64,000 nt of DNA from Nocardioides daejeonensis. GTDB lineage: Bacteria; Actinomycetota; Actinomycetes; Propionibacteriales; Nocardioidaceae. The stretch is from NCBI RefSeq assembly GCF_003194585.1, contig NZ_QHKZ01000003.1, positions 310,001 through 374,000 of the forward strand, in the 5' to 3' direction. The notes under the pieces were generated by a model. That model was not told where the DNA came from, made no database searches, and saw only the letters and a program-made list of their open reading frames with translations. The number at the start of each line of letters is the position of its first letter. Positions within the stretch are counted from its first letter, which is position 1. The translations under genes and the position numbers were made by a program. Shown here piece by piece: positions 21,215 to 29,845 of the stretch.

Positions 21215-22051
21215 TCAGGAGGCGCTGCGTCGCATCGCCGGCGGGGTCCGCTCGGTGACGTCGCCGCGAGCCGGGGCGGCCAGGCCGAAATCCTTGCCGT
21301 AGTCGGAGTAGAAGAGCGTGGTGCGGTAGTCCTGGCCGCCGCTGCTCAGCGTGCTGTCGACCTGGACGGGCCGGTCCTCGGCATCGACCCACAGGTCGAT
21401 CGTGAACGCCTCACCGGCGGCCGCACCCTGCTGGCCGGAGAGCGACGACGGGTCGACCGTGACCCGGTAGTGGACCGCCTCCACCACGTCGTCGTCGAGC
21501 TCGCTCACCTGCTCGACGCCCACCACGTCGTACGTCGCGGGCTCTCCGAAAGCGGTGAGGCTCGCGGCGCTGCTGGCCTCCACCATCGTGGCGAACTGCG
21601 ACTGCTGAGCCTCGTCGTCGGGCACCCGGTACCAGCTCTCCGCCCACTTCTTCGGGTTGAAGCCCTGGAGATAGAAGACCTGGTCGATCCACAGTCCCTC
21701 GACCAGCGTGCCGTCGATCGTCATCTCGATCCGGAAGTCAGCCCCGTTGTCGGTGATCGCCACTTGCTGCAGCGTGGTCGGCGTCTTCTCCCCGGCCATC
21801 TCGGCCACGGAGGAGACCTCCCAGCCACCGGCAGCGCGCTGGGCGGAGGCGACCGTGGCGAAGAGCTCCTTGGCGGGGATCGCCTGGAAGTCGCCGGGAA
21901 GCTCCGGGAGCGCCTCGGCGGAGGAGCCCGCCGCGGGACGCGTGTCGTCGTCCTTGTCGCCCAGGTAGCCCCAGCCGAGCAGCGCCCCGAGGGCGACGAG
22001 ACCGGCGACGCCGGCGGTGAGGGCGGTGGAGCGCGGGAACTGGCTGGACAT
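21215..22051 (-). CDS. Membrane-anchored or exported protein of unknown function (LppX/LprG-like fold suspected)
   Basis: 278 residues. A hydrophobic N-terminal segment (ALTAGVAGLVALGALLGWGYL) acts as signal or anchor, and no lipobox Cys is present. The mature part is beta-rich with alternating hydrophobic residues (VDPSSLSGQQ..., FTIDLWVDAEDRPVQVDSTL). This suggests the LolA/LppX_LprAFG-type half-barrel that carries lipids in actinobacteria. The fold call is tentative. It lies alone between rplA and rplJ, in the same direction. A link to the nearby mce transporter is possible but unproven. Confidence 0.55.
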   Translation of the reverse strand: MSSQFPRSTALTAGVAGLVALGALLGWGYLGDKDDDTRPAAGSSAEALPELPGDFQAIPAKELFATVASAQRAAGGWEVSSVAEMAGEKTPTTLQQVAITDNGADFRIEMTIDGTLVEGLWIDQVFYLQGFNPKKWAESWYRVPDDEAQQSQFATMVEASSAASLTAFGEPATYDVVGVEQVSELDDDVVEAVHYRVTVDPSSLSGQQGAAAGEAFTIDLWVDAEDRPVQVDSTLSSGGQDYRTTLFYSDYGKDFGLAAPARGDVTERTPPAMRRSAS

Positions 22052-22147
22052 GGTGCGAAGTCAAGCACGCCCGCGGTCAGCGGGCGTCTCTGGGCGTCCA
22101 CGATGCGGCGTGGCCACGTCACCGAGGCGAGCAGCGGCCGGATGCAG

Positions 22148-22180
22148 AACGCCCCGGTCACCGAGGGTGACCGGGGCGTT
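22148..22180 (-). terminator. rplKA terminator
   Basis: A perfect 15-bp stem (AACGCCCCGGTCACC / GGTGACCGGGGCGTT) with a 3-base loop, 18 bases downstream of the rplA stop codon. There is no U-tract. Confidence 0.85.
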
Positions 22181-22197
22181 CGTGAGACGCGAGAGGC

Positions 22198-22911
22198 TCA
22201 GGCCTCGTCCTCACCCGCAACGTTGCGCGTGCGGTTGGGGTCGATGAGGATGCCGGGGCCCATCGTGGTGGAGACGGTGATCTTCTTGATGTAGCGGCCC
22301 TTGGAGCTGGCCGGCTTCAGACGAAGCACCTCCTCCAGCGCCGCGGCGTAGTTCTCCGCGAGCTGGGCCTCGGTGAAGGACGCCTTGCCGATGATGAAGT
22401 GCAGGTTGGCGTGGCGGTCGACGCGGAACTCGATCTTGCCGCCCTTGATGTCGGCGACGGCCTTGGCCACGTCGGGGGTGACGGTGCCGGTCTTCGGGTT
22501 CGGCATCAGCGAGCGGGGGCCGAGGACGCGACCGAGGCGGCCGACCTTGCCCATCATGTCGGGCGTGGCCACGACGGCGTCGAAGTCCAGCCAGCCGCCG
22601 TTGACCTTCTCGATGAGCTCGTCGCCACCGACGAAGTCGGCGCCGGCCTCACGAGCCGCCTCCGCCTTGTCGGCGTTGGCGAACACCAGGACCCGAGCGG
22701 TCTTGCCGGTGCCGTGCGGGAGGTTGACGGTGCCGCGCACCATCTGGTCGGCCTTGCGGGGGTCGACGCCGAGGCGCATGACCACGTCGACGGTCTCGTC
22801 GAACTTCTTCTTGCTGGAGTTCTTCGCGATCTTGATCGCGGCGAGCGGTGCGTAGACCTCGTTCTTGTCGAAGGTCTCGGCGGCCGCGCGGTAGGTCTTG
22901 CTGCGCTGCAT
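22198..22911 (-). CDS. rplA: 50S ribosomal protein L1
   Basis: 237 residues, full length. It has the typical start [16 protein letters not shown], the conserved [20 protein letters not shown], the [15 protein letters not shown] motif and a C-terminal [14 protein letters not shown]1 binds 23S rRNA at the mobile stalk and usually represses its own mRNA. It follows rplK by 97 bases and is closed by a strong hairpin. Confidence 0.98.
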   Translation of the reverse strand: MQRSKTYRAAAETFDKNEVYAPLAAIKIAKNSSKKKFDETVDVVMRLGVDPRKADQMVRGTVNLPHGTGKTARVLVFANADKAEAAREAGADFVGGDELIEKVNGGWLDFDAVVATPDMMGKVGRLGRVLGPRSLMPNPKTGTVTPDVAKAVADIKGGKIEFRVDRHANLHFIIGKASFTEAQLAENYAAALEEVLRLKPASSKGRYIKKITVSTTMGPGILIDPNRTRNVAGEDEA

Positions 22912-23008
22912 GGGTTGTTCCTACTTTCGGAAGATGTGGTCGACGAGCCAGCGCGGCTCTGCCACGGATTTCAGGCTGTGCGTGAGGACGGACTCCGGCG
23001 AGGCGGAA

Positions 23009-23437
23009 TCAGTCGGTCGTCACGCCCATCGAGCGGGCGGTGCCCTCGACGATCTTCATCGCGGCGTCGATGTCGTTGGCGTTGAGGTCCGGGAGCTTGG
23101 TCTGGGCGATCTCGCGCACCTGGTCCTTGGTCAGCTTGGCGACCTTGTCCTTGTTGGGGACGCTCGAGCCCTTGCTCAGGCCAGCAGCCTTCTTGATCAG
23201 CTCAGCCGCCGGAGGCGTCTTGGTGATGAAGGTGAAGCTGCGGTCCTCGTAGATGGTGATCTCGACCGGGATCACGTTGCCACGCATGGACTCCGTCTGG
23301 GCGTTGTAGGCCTTGCAGAAGTCCATGATGTTCACACCGTGGGGACCGAGAGCGGTACCCACCGGCGGCGCCGGCGTGGCGGAGCCAGCCTGCAGCTGCA
23401 CCTTGACCAGGGCAGCGATCTTCTTCTTGGGAGGCAT
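23009..23437 (-). CDS. rplK: 50S ribosomal protein L11
   Basis: 142 residues. It shows the classic N-terminus ([18 protein letters not shown]), the [14 protein letters not shown] loop contacting the thiostrepton/GTPase centre, and the C-terminal rRNA-binding part ending GTARSMGV. It lies in the conserved secE-nusG-rplK-rplA order. Confidence 0.98.
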   Translation of the reverse strand: MPPKKKIAALVKVQLQAGSATPAPPVGTALGPHGVNIMDFCKAYNAQTESMRGNVIPVEITIYEDRSFTFITKTPPAAELIKKAAGLSKGSSVPNKDKVAKLTKDQVREIAQTKLPDLNANDIDAAMKIVEGTARSMGVTTD

Positions 23438-23526
23438 TGTCTAATCGCGTCCTTTTGACTTGCGGTTTCGTGGTCGTGTCGAGAGCCGGTCGCGGCCCTC
23501 TGCCACCTGTGTGTTGCTGGTGAGCC

Positions 23527-24354
23527 TCAGACCCGCTGGATCTGGTTGAAGCTCAGCTCGACCGGGGTCTCCCGGCCGAAGATCTCGACGAGGGCCTTGA
23601 CCCTCTGTGCCTCCGCGTTGATCTCGGTGATCGTCGCGTGCAGCGTGGCGAACGGACCGTCGACCACCATCACGGAGTCGGAGACGTCGAAGTCCGCGAC
23701 CTCGATCGGCTTGCGCGCGGGCTGCGCGGACGTCGCCTCGCCACCCGCAGCGGCGACCTCGGTCTCCACCTCGGCCTCGATGGTCGGGGCGAGCCAGTTC
23801 TCCACCTCGGCCAGGCTCAGCGGCATCGGCTGGTGGGCGTTGCCCACGAAGCCGGTGACCGACGGCGTGTGCCGGACGGCGGCCCAGGACTCGTCGGTGA
23901 GGTCCATGCGGACCAGCACGTAGCCCGGGAAGCGGGTGCGGTTGACGGTCTTGCGCTGACCGTTCTTGATCTCCGCGACATCCTCGGTGGGGACCACGAC
24001 CTCGTGGATGTAGTCCTCCATGTTGAGCGAGATCACGCGGTTCTCGAGGTTCGCCTTCACCCGCTTCTCCATGCCGGAGTAGGTGTGGATGACGTACCAG
24101 TCGCCGGGCTTCGCCCAAAGCTCGTTGCGCCACGCCTCAAGCGGGTCCGTCACGGCCTGCTCGGCGATCTCGGACTCCTCGGCGGCGTCGTCTGCCTCGT
24201 CGGCTTCCGCGCCCTCGACGACCTCGGCGGTCTCCTCGGACACCGACTCCTCGGCGTCGAGGTCAGCGTCCGCGGCAACAGGGTCGACGCCCTGCTCGAG
24301 CGCCTCGTCAGCTGCTGCTTCGTCGTACTGGTCCGACACGTGTTGCTCCGTCAT
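23527..24354 (-). CDS. nusG: Transcription termination/antitermination protein NusG
   Basis: 275 residues, longer than E. coli NusG because of an acidic, disordered N-terminal extension of about 80 residues (Glu/Asp/Ala-rich), common in actinobacteria. The NGN domain starts at [18 protein letters not shown] and contains FPGYVLVRM and VTGFVG. A loop rich in Ala/Glu interrupts it before the KOW domain ([15 protein letters not shown] ... FGRETPVEL). It lies 49 bases after secE. Confidence 0.97.
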   Translation of the reverse strand: MTEQHVSDQYDEAAADEALEQGVDPVAADADLDAEESVSEETAEVVEGAEADEADDAAEESEIAEQAVTDPLEAWRNELWAKPGDWYVIHTYSGMEKRVKANLENRVISLNMEDYIHEVVVPTEDVAEIKNGQRKTVNRTRFPGYVLVRMDLTDESWAAVRHTPSVTGFVGNAHQPMPLSLAEVENWLAPTIEAEVETEVAAAGGEATSAQPARKPIEVADFDVSDSVMVVDGPFATLHATITEINAEAQRVKALVEIFGRETPVELSFNQIQRV

Positions 24355-24403
24355 GGTTGATGAATTGTCACTGTGGCCCTGGGGCCACGGGTGCGGCGGA
24401 CGC

Positions 24404-24673
24404 CTACTGGGTGCCGGCGTCGCCGAAGATCTGGAAGACCAGCTTGCCGAGCCCGAGGTCGAGCAGCGACACGAACGCCATGAGGACGATCACGAAGACC
24501 ATCACCACGATGAAGTAGGTGATCAGCTGCTCCTGCGTCGGCCAGACGACCTTGCGCAGCTCCGCCACCGACTGCTTCGTGAAGGTGACCGGGCCGGTGC
24601 GCTGGGTCTTGTCCGACGACCCACGCTCCGCGTCGCTCTTGGCCACGTCCTCCACCTTCCGCTGACTTCCCAT
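24404..24673 (-). CDS. secE: Preprotein translocase subunit SecE
   Basis: 89 residues. A short charged N-terminus leads into the conserved [15 protein letters not shown] amphipathic helix and one membrane span ([19 protein letters not shown]). ATG at 24673 is chosen because a longer in-frame extension would run into the tRNA-Trp gene 48 bases upstream. It forms the SecYEG channel. It shares the classic tRNA-Trp-secE-nusG arrangement. Confidence 0.96.
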   Translation of the reverse strand: MGSQRKVEDVAKSDAERGSSDKTQRTGPVTFTKQSVAELRKVVWPTQEQLITYFIVVMVFVIVLMAFVSLLDLGLGKLVFQIFGDAGTQ

Positions 24674-24721
24674 GGCTGCCCGGACCGCCTCAGCGAACCG
24701 GAGCAACTCCGACTTCTCTTG

Positions 24722-24794
24722 CAGGGCACGAGGGACTTGAACCCCCAACCTTCGGTTTTGGAGACCGATGCTCTGCCAGTTGAGCTAGTGCCCT
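24722..24794 (-). tRNA. tRNA-Trp (anticodon CCA)
   Basis: A 73-nt cloverleaf with acceptor AGGGCAC/GTGCCCT, anticodon stem-loop CGGTCTCCAAAACCG, T-arm GGGGGTTCAAGTCCCTC and discriminator G. The 3' CCA is not encoded. Confidence 0.97.
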
Positions 24795-24987
24795 CCGATG
24801 TCTCCGACCGCTGACACCCGTTGAGGGCGTGACCGATCCTGGCGAGAGACACCAAGGAAGGAGTCTATGCGCAAGCCCAAGGGTGAGTCCAAATGAGACT
24901 GGAGAGGGGCGTCGGACCGGGGCTACGCCGTACCTGCGTGGTCGACACTCGGAACCACGTGGCATCGCGAGTACGCCGCGTGGAACC

Positions 24988-26286
24988 ATGGTGCCCGTGA
25001 GCGCGCCCCAGAACACCATGCCCCTGGCCGACCGATCCCCCGCAGAGCTCGCCGCCTTCCGCGACGAGCAGCGTGGCGCCTACGCCGACCTGCAGGGTCG
25101 CAACCTCTCGCTCGACCTCACGCGCGGCAAGCCTGCACCGTCGCAGCTCGACCTCTCCGACGCGCTGCTCGCGTTGCCGACCGGCACGAAGGACAAGGCC
25201 GGGGTCGACGTCCGCAACTACGGCGGCCTGGAGGGCATCGCGGAGCTCCGGGCGATGTTCGCCGACCTGCTGTGGATCGAGCCCGAGCAGGTCGTCGCCG
25301 GAGGCAACTCGAGCCTGGTGATGATGCGCGAGGTGCTCGTCGACCTCTGGCTCAAGGGAGCCGTCGATGGAGAGCGCCCGTGGGGCAAGGAGCAGAAGGT
25401 CCGCTTCGTCTGCCCGGTGCCCGGCTATGACCGGCACTTCACGCTGCTGGAGTGGTTCGGCATCGAGATGGTGACCGTGCCGATGAACGACGACGGTCCC
25501 GACGTCGACGCCGTCGAGGCGCTCGTCGCCGACGACCCCAGCTTCAAGGGCATGTGGGTGGTGCCCACCTACGCCAACCCGAGCGGCTCGATCGTCTCCG
25601 ACGAGGTCGCCCGACGCCTGGCGAGCATGAAGACGGCCGCGCCGGACTTCAAGATCCTGTGGGACAACGCCTATGCGTTCCACCACCTCACCGAGGACGA
25701 GGCGAAGAGCGCCGACATCCTCACCCTTGCGGCCGAGGCGGGCCACCCGCACCGGCCGATCATGTTCGCCTCGACCTCGAAGATCACTTACGCCGGTGCC
25801 GGCGTCGCCTTCCTGGCCGGCTCCGTGGAGACCGTGCGCTGGTACGTCGGCCACCTCGGCAAGGGCGCGATCGGTCCCGACAAGCTCAACCAGCTGCGGC
25901 ACTCCCAGTTCTTCGGCAGCGCGCAGGGTGTGCGTGACCACATGCAGAAGCACCGCGCCATCATCGCGCCGAAGTTCGCCGAGGTGGAGCGGGTGCTGGA
26001 CTCCCGGCTGGGCGGTCTCGGCGTGGCGGAGTGGACCCGGCCCAGCGGTGGCTACTTCGTCAGCCTCGACGTGCTCGACGGCACCGCTTCGCGGGTGGTT
26101 CAGCTCGCCAAGGAGGCGGGCATCGCGCTCACCCCAGCCGGCTCCTCCTTCCCCCACGGCGACGACCCACGCGACCGCAACATCCGCCTCGCACCCACCT
26201 TCCCGGCACCCGACGCGGTGACCGAGGCGATGGAGGCCGTGGCGACCTGCGTGCTGCTGGCGGCCGCGGAGAAGCTCGCCGGCTGA
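24988..26286 (+). CDS. Class I aminotransferase, aspartate-aminotransferase-like (MocR/AspT subgroup)
   Basis: About 432 residues. It is a pyridoxal-phosphate fold I enzyme with the N-terminal LDLTRGKPAPSQLDLSDALL, the small-domain signature GGNSSLVMMREVL, VPTYANPSGSIVSDE, LWDNAYAFHHL with the cofactor-ring Asp, and the Schiff-base Lys in STSKITYAGAG. This matches the PF12897-type aspartate aminotransferases of actinobacteria. Starts at ATG 24988, GTG 24997 or ATG 25018 are all possible, and no clear ribosome site decides. It is divergent from tRNA-Trp and followed after 8 bases by add, so the two are probably co-transcribed. Confidence 0.88.
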   Translation: MVPVSAPQNTMPLADRSPAELAAFRDEQRGAYADLQGRNLSLDLTRGKPAPSQLDLSDALLALPTGTKDKAGVDVRNYGGLEGIAELRAMFADLLWIEPEQVVAGGNSSLVMMREVLVDLWLKGAVDGERPWGKEQKVRFVCPVPGYDRHFTLLEWFGIEMVTVPMNDDGPDVDAVEALVADDPSFKGMWVVPTYANPSGSIVSDEVARRLASMKTAAPDFKILWDNAYAFHHLTEDEAKSADILTLAAEAGHPHRPIMFASTSKITYAGAGVAFLAGSVETVRWYVGHLGKGAIGPDKLNQLRHSQFFGSAQGVRDHMQKHRAIIAPKFAEVERVLDSRLGGLGVAEWTRPSGGYFVSLDVLDGTASRVVQLAKEAGIALTPAGSSFPHGDDPRDRNIRLAPTFPAPDAVTEAMEAVATCVLLAAAEKLAG

Positions 26287-26294
26287 ACGGCGGC

Positions 26295-27338
26295 ATGACG
26301 TTGCCGGCGCGCGACCTCGCCAGCCTCCCGAAGGCGCACCTGCACCTGCACTTCACTGGGTCGATGCGGCACGCGACCCTGGTCGAGCTGGCCCAGCGCG
26401 ACGGCGTACACCTGCCGGAGGCGTTGGTCGAGGAGTGGCCACCGCAGCTCTCGGCGGCCGACGAGAAGGGCTGGTTCCGGTTCCAGCGCCTGTACGACGT
26501 GGCGCGCTCGGTGCTGCGCACGCCCGAGGACGTGCGGCGCCTCGTCCTGGAAGCGGCCGAGGACGATGTGCGAGAAGGCGGGCGCTGGCTGGAGATCCAG
26601 GTCGACCCCAGCGGCTACGCGCATCTCTTCGGCGGCATCACCGCCTTCACGGACCTCGTGCTCGACTGCGTCCGGGACGCCTCCGAGCGCACCGGACTGG
26701 GCATGGCTGTGGTGATCGCGGCCAACCGGACCCGGCATCCCCTCGACGCACGCATCCTGGCCCGCCTGGCCGCCCAGTACGCCGGTCGCGGCGTGGTCGG
26801 CTTCGGGCTCTCCAACGACGAGCGCCGGGGCGCGACCGCGGACTTCGCCCATGCCTTCGCCATCGCCGAGCGGGCCGGCCTGATGCTGGCGCCGCACGGC
26901 GGCGAGCTGCGCGGCCCCGATCATGTCCGGCTCTGCCTCGACCATCTGCATGCGCAGCGCCTCGGGCACGGGGTGCGTTCCGCGGAGGACCCGGCACTTC
27001 TCGAGCGGATCGTCTCCACGGGCGTCGCCCTCGAGGTCTGCCCGGTCTCCAACGTCGCCCTCGGTGTCTACTCCGACCTCACTTCCGTGCCGTTGCCACA
27101 GCTTCTCGACGCGGGGGCCACCGTCGCCCTGGGCGCCGACGACCCGCTCCTCTTCGGCTCCCGCCTGGAGGGCCAGTACGCCACCATGCGCGCCGCTCAC
27201 GAACTCTCCGACGCCCAGCTCGCGGAGCTCGCCCGGATGTCCTTCCGGGCCTCGCGCGCCCCCTCCGACGTCATCGCCCGCGCCCTCGCCGACATCGACG
27301 CCTGGCTCACCTCCCCCACCGACCTGGATCGTCCCTAA
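26295..27338 (+). CDS. add: Adenosine/adenine deaminase family protein
   Basis: 347 residues. Metal and substrate motifs are all visible: HxH (His17, His19) in LPKAHLHLHFTGS, APHGGEL with a metal-binding His, RLGHGVRSAED, and LGADDPLLFGS, whose paired Asp residues complete the zinc site. It deaminates a purine nucleoside or base in salvage. The phylogenetic subgroup (adenosine or adenine) cannot be decided by eye. Its TAA stop lies inside the left arm of the long hairpin repeat at 27327-27388. Confidence 0.88.
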   Translation: MTLPARDLASLPKAHLHLHFTGSMRHATLVELAQRDGVHLPEALVEEWPPQLSAADEKGWFRFQRLYDVARSVLRTPEDVRRLVLEAAEDDVREGGRWLEIQVDPSGYAHLFGGITAFTDLVLDCVRDASERTGLGMAVVIAANRTRHPLDARILARLAAQYAGRGVVGFGLSNDERRGATADFAHAFAIAERAGLMLAPHGGELRGPDHVRLCLDHLHAQRLGHGVRSAEDPALLERIVSTGVALEVCPVSNVALGVYSDLTSVPLPQLLDAGATVALGADDPLLFGSRLEGQYATMRAAHELSDAQLAELARMSFRASRAPSDVIARALADIDAWLTSPTDLDRP

Positions 27339-27388
27339 CAGATTCGTGGTCGTTTCCCGTTTTGACCACGAATCTGTTAGGGACGATC
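27327..27388. repeat. Long perfect hairpin repeat, copy 2, between convergent add and murB
   Basis: Perfect 25-bp arms at 27327-27351 and 27364-27388 with a 12-base loop. The arms share CGTCCCTAACAGATTCGTGG with the repeat at 594-651. The left arm supplies the add stop codon, and the right arm ends 2 bases from the murB stop codon. Confidence 0.9.
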
Positions 27389-27390
27389 GG

Positions 27391-28431
27391 TCAGAGGGAG
27401 CAGTTGACGAGCACCGGCTCGTTGACCAGCCGTACGCCGAAGCGCGTCTCGACGCCGTCACGGACCTGCCGGGCGAGAGCCAGGAGGTCGCTCGCCCGAG
27501 CGGCGCCGCGGTTGGTCAGCGCCAGGGTGTGCTTGGTGGAGAGGCTGGCCGGGGCCGCCGGCGTCAGCGCGAAGCCCTTGCCGAAGCCGGCGTGCTCGAT
27601 CAGCCAAGCAGCGCTGGTCTTCACCGTGCCGTCGGGCTGGTCATAGCGCGGCGCGTCCTCAGGGAGCCGGGCCGCGGCTGCGCTGTCGAGCACCGGGTTG
27701 GTGAAGAAGGAGCCGGCACTCCAGGTGTCGTGGTCGGCGGGGTCGAGGACCATGCCCTTGCCCGCGCGCAGGGCCAGGACCGCGGCCCGCACGGCGGCCA
27801 GCGGCGCCCGCTCCCCCGGCTCCACCCCGAGTCGGCGCCCCAGCTCCGCGTAGCGGACCGGCTGTCCCAGCGGCTCCACGACCAGCCGGAAGGTCACGGC
27901 GAGCACCACGAACCGGCTGGGATCGGCCTTGAACCGACTGTGCCGATAGCCGAAGGAGCACTCGCGACCGGCGAAGCGGCGTACACCGCGCAGGCGGCGG
28001 TCCCAGACCTCGACCTCGTCGATCGTCGTGGCAACCTCCTGGCCGTACGCGCCCACGTTCTGGATCGGCGTGGCGCCAACCGAGCCGGGGATCCCGGAGA
28101 GCGCCTCGATGCCGCTCCACCCCGCTGCCACGGCCCGCGCGACCAAGTCGTCCCAGGCCATACCCGCCTGCACGGTGACCAGCACGCTGTCTCCGTCGTC
28201 GGCTACCTCCAGGCCGTCGGAGGCGATCTGCACCACCACGCCGGCGAAGCCGTCGTCAGCGACCAGCAGGTTGCTGCCGCCGCCGACGAGGAGCACCGGC
28301 TCCTGTGCGGCGTCGGCGTCGGAGACCGCAGCCACCAGCTCCGCAGCGGTCGTGGCGCGTACGAAGCGAGCGGCCGCGCCTCCCACACGGAGCGTGGTGA
28401 GCTCCGCCAGACGGATGCCGCCGTCAGGCAC
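27391..28431 (-). CDS. murB: UDP-N-acetylenolpyruvoylglucosamine reductase
   Basis: 346 residues. This FAD enzyme makes UDP-MurNAc in peptidoglycan synthesis. Visible motifs are TTLRVGGAAARFV, the FAD-binding VLLVGGGSNLLVADDGF, GIPGSVGATPIQNVGAYGQE, the catalytic region SAGSFFTNPVL, and a C-terminal HTLALTNRG. The length fits type I MurB. The start overlaps the end of the dehydratase gene upstream by 8 bases, giving a three-gene operon (hadA-like, hadB-like, murB), an arrangement typical of actinobacteria. Confidence 0.96.
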   Translation of the reverse strand: MPDGGIRLAELTTLRVGGAAARFVRATTAAELVAAVSDADAAQEPVLLVGGGSNLLVADDGFAGVVVQIASDGLEVADDGDSVLVTVQAGMAWDDLVARAVAAGWSGIEALSGIPGSVGATPIQNVGAYGQEVATTIDEVEVWDRRLRGVRRFAGRECSFGYRHSRFKADPSRFVVLAVTFRLVVEPLGQPVRYAELGRRLGVEPGERAPLAAVRAAVLALRAGKGMVLDPADHDTWSAGSFFTNPVLDSAAAARLPEDAPRYDQPDGTVKTSAAWLIEHAGFGKGFALTPAAPASLSTKHTLALTNRGAARASDLLALARQVRDGVETRFGVRLVNEPVLVNCSL

Positions 28432-28810
28432 GCACGACCGCCTTCATGGCGCCGAGCACGCCGACGCCCTCGCAGGTGACCTTGACGGCGATGGTGCGCC
28501 GGTCGTCGTCCTCGGCGGAGACGCTGCCGGTCACCTCCACCACGACGCCCCGGTCGTCGTCGGGGACGACGACCGGCTTGGTGAACTTGGCGCCGAACTC
28601 GACGATCCGGTCGGCGCCACCGGCCCACTCCTCGACCGCCCGGGCGGCCAGCGCCAGGGTGAGCATCCCGTGCGCGATCACGCCCGGCAGGCCGACCGAG
28701 GTGGCCACCCGCTCGGACCAGTGGATGGGGTTGAAGTCGCCGCTGGCGCCCGCGTAGCGGACCAGGTCGGCACGGGTCACGGTGAACTGTTGGGCGGCGA
28801 GCTCGGTCAT
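28424..28810 (-). CDS. MaoC/HotDog (3R)-hydroxyacyl-thioester dehydratase, HadB-like subunit
   Basis: 128 residues. It carries the hydratase-2 signature YAGASGDFNPIHWSE with the catalytic Asp and His, then GVIAHGMLTLALAA. ATG at 28810 shares one base with the upstream stop (TGATG). With its partner it should dehydrate 3-hydroxyacyl-ACP in fatty-acid elongation, by analogy with HadAB of mycobacteria. It lacks obvious mycolate-specific features. Confidence 0.87.
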   Translation of the reverse strand: MTELAAQQFTVTRADLVRYAGASGDFNPIHWSERVATSVGLPGVIAHGMLTLALAARAVEEWAGGADRIVEFGAKFTKPVVVPDDDRGVVVEVTGSVSAEDDDRRTIAVKVTCEGVGVLGAMKAVVRA

Positions 28811-29208
28811 CAGGCCTCCGCCCGGTGGATCAGCGTGGACTTGGTGCGGCACACCACCGAGCCGTCGGCAGCGGTGATCAGGCTCGTGGTGCCGAGGATG
28901 TCGTTGCCGCCGATCTGCCGCAGCGAGTCGACGACTAGCGTGGCGCTGAGCACGTCGCCGATCCGGACGGGGCGCTCGTACGCGAACCGCTGCTCGCCGT
29001 GGACGATCCGGAAGAGGTCAGCCTCGACCTCGGCGAGGAAGTCGTTCATCGCGGCGAAGGCGACGACGATCGGGAACGTCGGCGGCACCACTCCGTCCGC
29101 GGGCGTCGCGCCGATCGCTTCGGCGAACTCCCGCACCTTGACCTGCGTGACCTCGTACGGCGCGGTGGGCGGGAACTTCCGGCCTACCAGGGTGGCGTCG
29201 ATCGGCAT
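28810..29208 (-). CDS. MaoC-like dehydratase, HadA-type N-terminal (non-catalytic) subunit
   Basis: 132 residues. It starts at ATG 29208 (MPIDATLVGRKFPPTAPYEVTQ), the usual start for the FAS1-dehydratase-like N-terminal domain. It has the central hotdog helix region FAAMNDFLAEVEADL but lacks the Asp-His pair of its neighbour, as expected for the structural partner. It overlaps the HadB-like gene, which implies stoichiometric synthesis. Confidence 0.85.
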   Translation of the reverse strand: MPIDATLVGRKFPPTAPYEVTQVKVREFAEAIGATPADGVVPPTFPIVVAFAAMNDFLAEVEADLFRIVHGEQRFAYERPVRIGDVLSATLVVDSLRQIGGNDILGTTSLITAADGSVVCRTKSTLIHRAEA

Positions 29209-29303
29209 GACGGGAACGCTACCAACGCCCGCGCTCACCCTCGTCGACGCATCGCACACTCGAGATCCGGGCGTCGGGCTCGCGGCGTTCCCGGGAAATG
29301 GCG

Positions 29304-29340
29304 TCGAGGGCGACACCCCCGGCGGGGGTGTCGCCCTCGA
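29304..29340 (-). terminator. rpmG terminator
   Basis: A perfect 17-bp stem (TCGAGGGCGACACCCCC and complement) with the 3-base loop GGC, 32 bases downstream of the rpmG stop codon. Confidence 0.85.
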
Positions 29341-29372
29341 TCGTCAGATCTCGAAGTGCTGGGCGCGGAGCC

Positions 29373-29543
29373 TCAGCGGGTCTCGCGGTGCGCCGTGTGG
29401 GTGCGGCAACGCGGGCAGAACTTCTTCAGCTCGAGCCGGTCGGGGTCGTTCCGCCGGTTCTTCTTGGTGATGTAGTTCCGCTCCTTGCAGTCGACGCACG
29501 CAAGCGTGATCTTCGGGCGAACGTCAGAGCTCTTGCTGGCCAC
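29373..29543 (-). CDS. rpmG: 50S ribosomal protein L33, zinc-binding form
   Basis: 56 residues, starting at GTG 29543 with GGAGAAGG six bases upstream. It has two CxxC knuckles, CVDC and CPRC, so it is the zinc-containing (C+) type rather than the zinc-free paralogue induced by zinc starvation. It lies downstream of tRNA-Met and tRNA-Thr on the same strand and upstream of the HadA-like gene. Confidence 0.95.
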   Translation of the reverse strand: MASKSSDVRPKITLACVDCKERNYITKKNRRNDPDRLELKKFCPRCRTHTAHRETR

Positions 29544-29598
29544 GGGAATCCTTCTCCACAGGTTGTGCACCTGGTTCGGTGCGTTGCGTCGTACTGAG

Positions 29599-29672
29599 TA
29601 GCGAGGGCGGGACTCGAACCCGCGACACCACGATTATGAGTCGTGTGCTCTAACCACCTGAGCTACCCCGCC
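29599..29672 (-). tRNA. tRNA-Met (elongator, anticodon CAT)
   Basis: A 74-nt cloverleaf with anticodon stem-loop ACGACTCATAATCGT and T-arm GCGGGTTCGAGTCCCGC. The acceptor stem GGCGGGG/CCTCGCT contains two G-U pairs, at positions 1:72 and 5:68. No CCA is encoded. Confidence 0.95.
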
Positions 29673-29721
29673 ACCGGGACGGGGTGCCCGACCGGCGTGA
29701 ACCGGCCGGGCCCCAACCCAG

Positions 29722-29794
29722 AGCCCCTTTACGGAATCGAACCGTAGACCTTCTCCTTACCATGGAGACGCTCTGCCGACTGAGCTAAAGGGGC
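29722..29794 (-). tRNA. tRNA-Thr (anticodon GGT)
   Basis: A 73-nt cloverleaf with acceptor GCCCCTT/AAGGGGC, anticodon stem-loop CTCCATGGTAAGGAG, T-arm TACGGTTCGATTCCGTA and discriminator T. It is upstream of tRNA-Met on the same strand. Confidence 0.96.
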
Positions 29795-29845
29795 AAGCGA
29801 GAGAGAACACTACACAGACATCCTCCCCCACCAAAATCGAGGGTC

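Noticed and set aside
24674..24748. N-terminal extension of SecE by 25 residues
   Set aside because: The extension overlaps the tRNA-Trp gene. ATG 24673 gives a normal SecE length.
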